Source of the DNA: JBKHBQ01 sp046542305
Lineage (GTDB): Bacteria; Bacteroidota; Bacteroidia; Bacteroidales; 4484-276
Length of the DNA stretch: 16,661 nucleotides
Assembly: GCA_046542305.1 (NCBI GenBank)
Contig: JBKHBQ010000061.1
Coordinates: forward strand, 1-16,661
Direction: 5' to 3'
A program made the position numbers and the translations under genes. The notes beneath the pieces are model-generated. The model ran no database searches. It had not been told where the DNA came from and was given only the letters and a program-made list of their open reading frames with translations. Shown here one piece after another: positions 14,771 through 16,661 of this stretch. Each line of letters starts with the position of its first letter. Positions within the stretch are counted from its first letter, which is position 1.

Positions 14771-15697
14771 ATGGTAGAACTTATTCCTAAAGTCGAAAGG
14801 CAGTTACTCAGGGAAGAACTGAATGAAAAGCGATTTGTTAGGTTTACACATTTTGGCAGCAAAGAGATTTACATTATCGATGCCAATAATGCTCCCAATG
14901 TTTTAAGGGAAATCGGCCGTTTGCGCGAATTATCTTTCAGGGCTGCGGGTGGCGGTACAGGCAAGAGTCTCGACATTGATGCCTATGACGAGGGTGAAAA
15001 TCCATTTCAGCAACTGCTGGTGTGGAGTCCTGAAGACGAGGAAATTGTAGGCGGTTACCGCTTCATTCATTGCGCAAAGCTGGCATTCGATGAGCAGGGG
15101 AAGGTAAAAACCCCCACCTCGAAACTGTTCCATTATTCACCACAATTCATCAGGGAATACCTGCCTTACACTATCGAACTGGGGCGGTCGTTTGTGCAAC
15201 CTGACTACCAGCCGGCCCGAAATGTAAGGAAAGGGATTTATTCGCTGGATAACCTCTGGGACGGGTTGGGTGCCATCGTGCTTCAAAGCCCTGATGTTAA
15301 GTACTTCTTTGGAAAGATCACCATGTATCCGCACACCGATCAGCTTGCACGGGAGGCCATTATGTATTTTCTTCACAAGTATTTCTCTGATCCCGATAAT
15401 TTGGTTTACCCCTATAGTCCCGTTAAATTCAAACTCGATCCGCACCAACTGGAATCTATTTTTAAAGGTGAAAATTATGAGGAGGATTTTAAAATTCTCC
15501 AGCAGTTTGTTCGTAAACGCAAAGAAAACATTCCGCCGCTGGTAAATGCCTATATGAATCTTTCGTCGACCATGAGAATGTTCGGAACATCGGTTAACAA
15601 AAATTTTGGCAATGTGGAGGAATCCGGGATCATGATTACCATCTCCGATATTTACGACGATAAAAAGGACCGGCATATTTCCAACATCAGAAAGTAG
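14771..15697 (+). CDS. glsB: Hemolysin-type GNAT N-acyltransferase (GlsB/OlsB-like)
   Basis: The 308-residue product fits the hemolysin-like GNAT family (Acetyltransf_5), whose studied members N-acylate an amino acid with a 3-hydroxyacyl chain from acyl-ACP: OlsB on ornithine, GlsB on glycine. Supporting segments are IGRLRELSFRAAGGGTG (48-64) with the acidic DIDAYDEG (68-75), EIVGGYRF (91-98) and ELGRSFVQPDYQ (136-147), which corresponds to the family ELGRS core. The C-terminal third (about 200-308) is charged and without a clear domain. It lies 29 bp after the PlsC-like gene and 17 bp before engB, so co-transcription is likely. With its neighbour it can account for both steps of a diacylated amino-acid lipid. 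Choice of amino acid cannot be read from the sequence; the symbol is tentative. Confidence 0.75.
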   Translation: MVELIPKVERQLLREELNEKRFVRFTHFGSKEIYIIDANNAPNVLREIGRLRELSFRAAGGGTGKSLDIDAYDEGENPFQQLLVWSPEDEEIVGGYRFIHCAKLAFDEQGKVKTPTSKLFHYSPQFIREYLPYTIELGRSFVQPDYQPARNVRKGIYSLDNLWDGLGAIVLQSPDVKYFFGKITMYPHTDQLAREAIMYFLHKYFSDPDNLVYPYSPVKFKLDPHQLESIFKGENYEEDFKILQQFVRKRKENIPPLVNAYMNLSSTMRMFGTSVNKNFGNVEESGIMITISDIYDDKKDRHISNIRK

Positions 15698-15714
15698 CAA
15701 ACAACCAGCAGCAG

Positions 15715-16350
15715 ATGATTGTAAAGGAAGCCAAATTCATTATAAGCAATACCGATTACCGCAAATGCCCGCCGCCGCTTTTGCCTGAATATGCCTTTAT
15801 CGGGCGGTCGAATGTGGGCAAGTCCTCATTGATCAACATGCTTTGTGAGCGGAAGGCGCTGGCCCGCATTTCGGTGCAACCGGGAAAAACGCAGCTCATT
15901 AATCATTTTCTGATCAACGGGCAGTGGTATCTGGTGGATCTGCCCGGGTACGGCTATGCAAAAGTTTCAAAAAAAAGCCGGGGCAAGTGGGAAATTATGA
16001 TCAGCAACTATCTGATCAACAGGGTTAATCTCATGTGCACTTTTGTGCTGGTTGATTTGCGCATCCCTCCGCAGGCGATCGACCTGAACATGATCAACAG
16101 TTTTGGCGAAAACCAGCTTCCACTGGCGCTGGTCTTTACCAAGTATGATAAAATCAAACCCGCGCAGGCCGATCAAAACCTGGAGGTTTACAAAGAAGAA
16201 CTGGCAAAGCAATGGGAAGAGCTGCCGCCGGTTTTTGTTACTTCATCCCGCACGGCAGAAGGCCGCGAGGCTATCCTCGATTTTATCCATGCCAACAACC
16301 AGGTGTTCGATCCGGAGCAAATAAAAAACCGCCCCGATGCAGGAGCATGA
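15715..16350 (+). CDS. engB: Ribosome biogenesis GTP-binding protein EngB/YsxC/YihA
   Basis: EngB is an essential TRAFAC-class GTPase needed for assembly of the large (50S) ribosomal subunit. The 211-residue protein has all G motifs: G1 GRSNVGKSS (30-38), G2 PGKTQ (56-60), G3 DLPGYG (75-80), G4 TKYDK (142-146) and G5 SSRTAEG (177-183). The TK-D form of G4 is normal for this family. Length is close to the usual 195-215, with a slightly longer, proline- and asparagine-containing tail (EQIKNRPDAGA). It is the last gene of the plus-strand operon. The final codons form the left arm of the downstream hairpin. Its coupling with lipid genes is positional only. Confidence 0.97.
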   Translation: MIVKEAKFIISNTDYRKCPPPLLPEYAFIGRSNVGKSSLINMLCERKALARISVQPGKTQLINHFLINGQWYLVDLPGYGYAKVSKKSRGKWEIMISNYLINRVNLMCTFVLVDLRIPPQAIDLNMINSFGENQLPLALVFTKYDKIKPAQADQNLEVYKEELAKQWEELPPVFVTSSRTAEGREAILDFIHANNQVFDPEQIKNRPDAGA

Positions 16351-16365
16351 GGCGGCGGTGTTTTC
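16323..16365. terminator. Bidirectional Rho-independent-like terminator between engB and the biotin carrier gene
   Basis: CCGCC (16329-16333) pairs with GGCGG (16351-16355), and inside it ATGC (16337-16340) pairs with GCAT (16345-16348) around an AGGA loop. On the minus strand the hairpin is followed by TTTTTT (16328-16323), a good terminator for the biotin carrier gene. On the plus strand TTTT follows at 16361-16364, weaker. An alternative outer pairing ACCGCC/GGCGGT (16328-16333/16354-16359) is possible. The left arm lies within engB. Confidence 0.7.
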
Positions 16366-16383
16366 GTTTCTCAATAAAAAATC

Positions 16384-16661
16384 CTATTCGAATTCGATCA
16401 GAATTTCCTGTTTGGCAACCGGTTGTCCTTCTTTTACATGAACCGCTTTGATGGTTCCGTCCAGGTAGGAGGTGAATATGTTTTTCATTTTCATGGCCTC
16501 CAGGATCAGCAGTTGATCACCAATCTTAACTTTTGACTTAGGCTTTACATAAACGGCGCGGACGGTCCCCGGAATAACCGCCCTGATAATTCGCGGATCC
16601 GGTGGTTCGTAGTGTCTGCGCGTTTCGAATTTTTTGTTGAAGGTGGTCCGGTATTTTACCT
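16384..16661 (-). CDS. Biotin carboxyl carrier protein (N-terminus cut by window edge)
   Basis: The last 91 residues of a biotinyl-domain protein are visible; the gene enters from the right edge and stops with TAG at 16384-16386. Key features are IPGTV, about 25 residues ahead of the biotinylation motif EAMKM (visible residues 54-58), in which the lysine is the expected biotin attachment site. A mirrored second half (DGTIKAVHVKEGQPVAKQEILIEFE) completes the biotinyl fold. It would carry carboxyl groups between a biotin carboxylase and a carboxyltransferase, as in acyl-CoA (propionyl- or acetyl-CoA) carboxylase or a decarboxylase complex. Those partner genes would lie to the right, unseen. The symbol is left open because AccB, PccA-type and decarboxylase gamma-like carriers share this domain. 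It converges on engB across the terminator. Confidence 0.92.
   Translation of the reverse strand, partial: VKYRTTFNKKFETRRHYEPPDPRIIRAVIPGTVRAVYVKPKSKVKIGDQLLILEAMKMKNIFTSYLDGTIKAVHVKEGQPVAKQEILIEFE

Noticed and set aside
14945..14968. Walker A-like AGGGTGKS in the GNAT protein
   Set aside because: It matches the P-loop pattern by chance. The rest of the protein has no P-loop NTPase features, and this stretch is the glycine-rich conserved segment of the hemolysin-type GNAT family.
16138..16152. TKYDK instead of NKxD as G4 motif in EngB
   Set aside because: TK-D is the normal form in the EngB/YsxC family, so it is not an anomaly.
1..16661. Mobile element, CRISPR, toxin-antitoxin, phage or defence system
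   Set aside because: No transposase, integrase, spaced short repeats, target-site duplications or defence-type proteins are seen. Every gene belongs to conserved core functions, and gene spacing is tight.

Overview
The window is a stretch of chromosome from a member of the Bacteroidota (Bacteroidetes), most likely a Bacteroidales-like or related environmental lineage. The evidence is the dcw gene order (mraZ-rsmH-ftsL-ftsI-murE-mraY-murD-ftsW-murG-murC-ftsQ-ftsA, with no murF or ddl inside), an FtsI with a C-terminal PASTA domain, a long MraY with an enlarged loop, scarce Shine-Dalgarno sequences, and TAnnTTTG-type promoter elements. Genus cannot be fixed from this sequence.

Left and centre (1-13581, all minus strand, read right to left): a near-complete division and cell wall (dcw) operon of 12 genes. 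Spacing runs from ATGA stop/start overlaps to a 19-bp gap, so one long transcript starting upstream of mraZ is likely. RsmH modifies 16S rRNA. MurE, MurD and MurC build the UDP-MurNAc-peptide, with a DNPR motif in MurE that predicts meso-diaminopimelate. MraY and MurG make lipid I and lipid II. FtsW and FtsI polymerise and cross-link septal peptidoglycan. FtsL, FtsQ and FtsA are divisome proteins. ftsA runs off the left edge, and ftsZ is expected just beyond it.

Middle divergent region (13582-13871): a 290-bp AT-rich gap between mraZ and the plus-strand operon. It holds a candidate promoter for each direction and an imperfect direct repeat (TTTTCCCAC...TGTTGATA, 40-41 bp period) that could be the MraZ operator.

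Right (13872-16350, plus strand): a PlsC-like acyltransferase, a hemolysin-type GNAT acyltransferase and the ribosome-assembly GTPase EngB/YsxC. The first two resemble the glycine-lipid (GlsA/GlsB) or ornithine-lipid (OlsF/OlsB) synthesis pair. A hairpin overlapping the end of engB separates it from a convergent, partial biotin carrier protein gene (16384-16661, minus).

Nearly everything is conserved core envelope biology. I see no mobile element, CRISPR array, tRNA/rRNA gene, broken gene or clearly new system. The points most worth a second look are the repeat-rich mraZ upstream region and the aminolipid gene pair beside the cell wall cluster.
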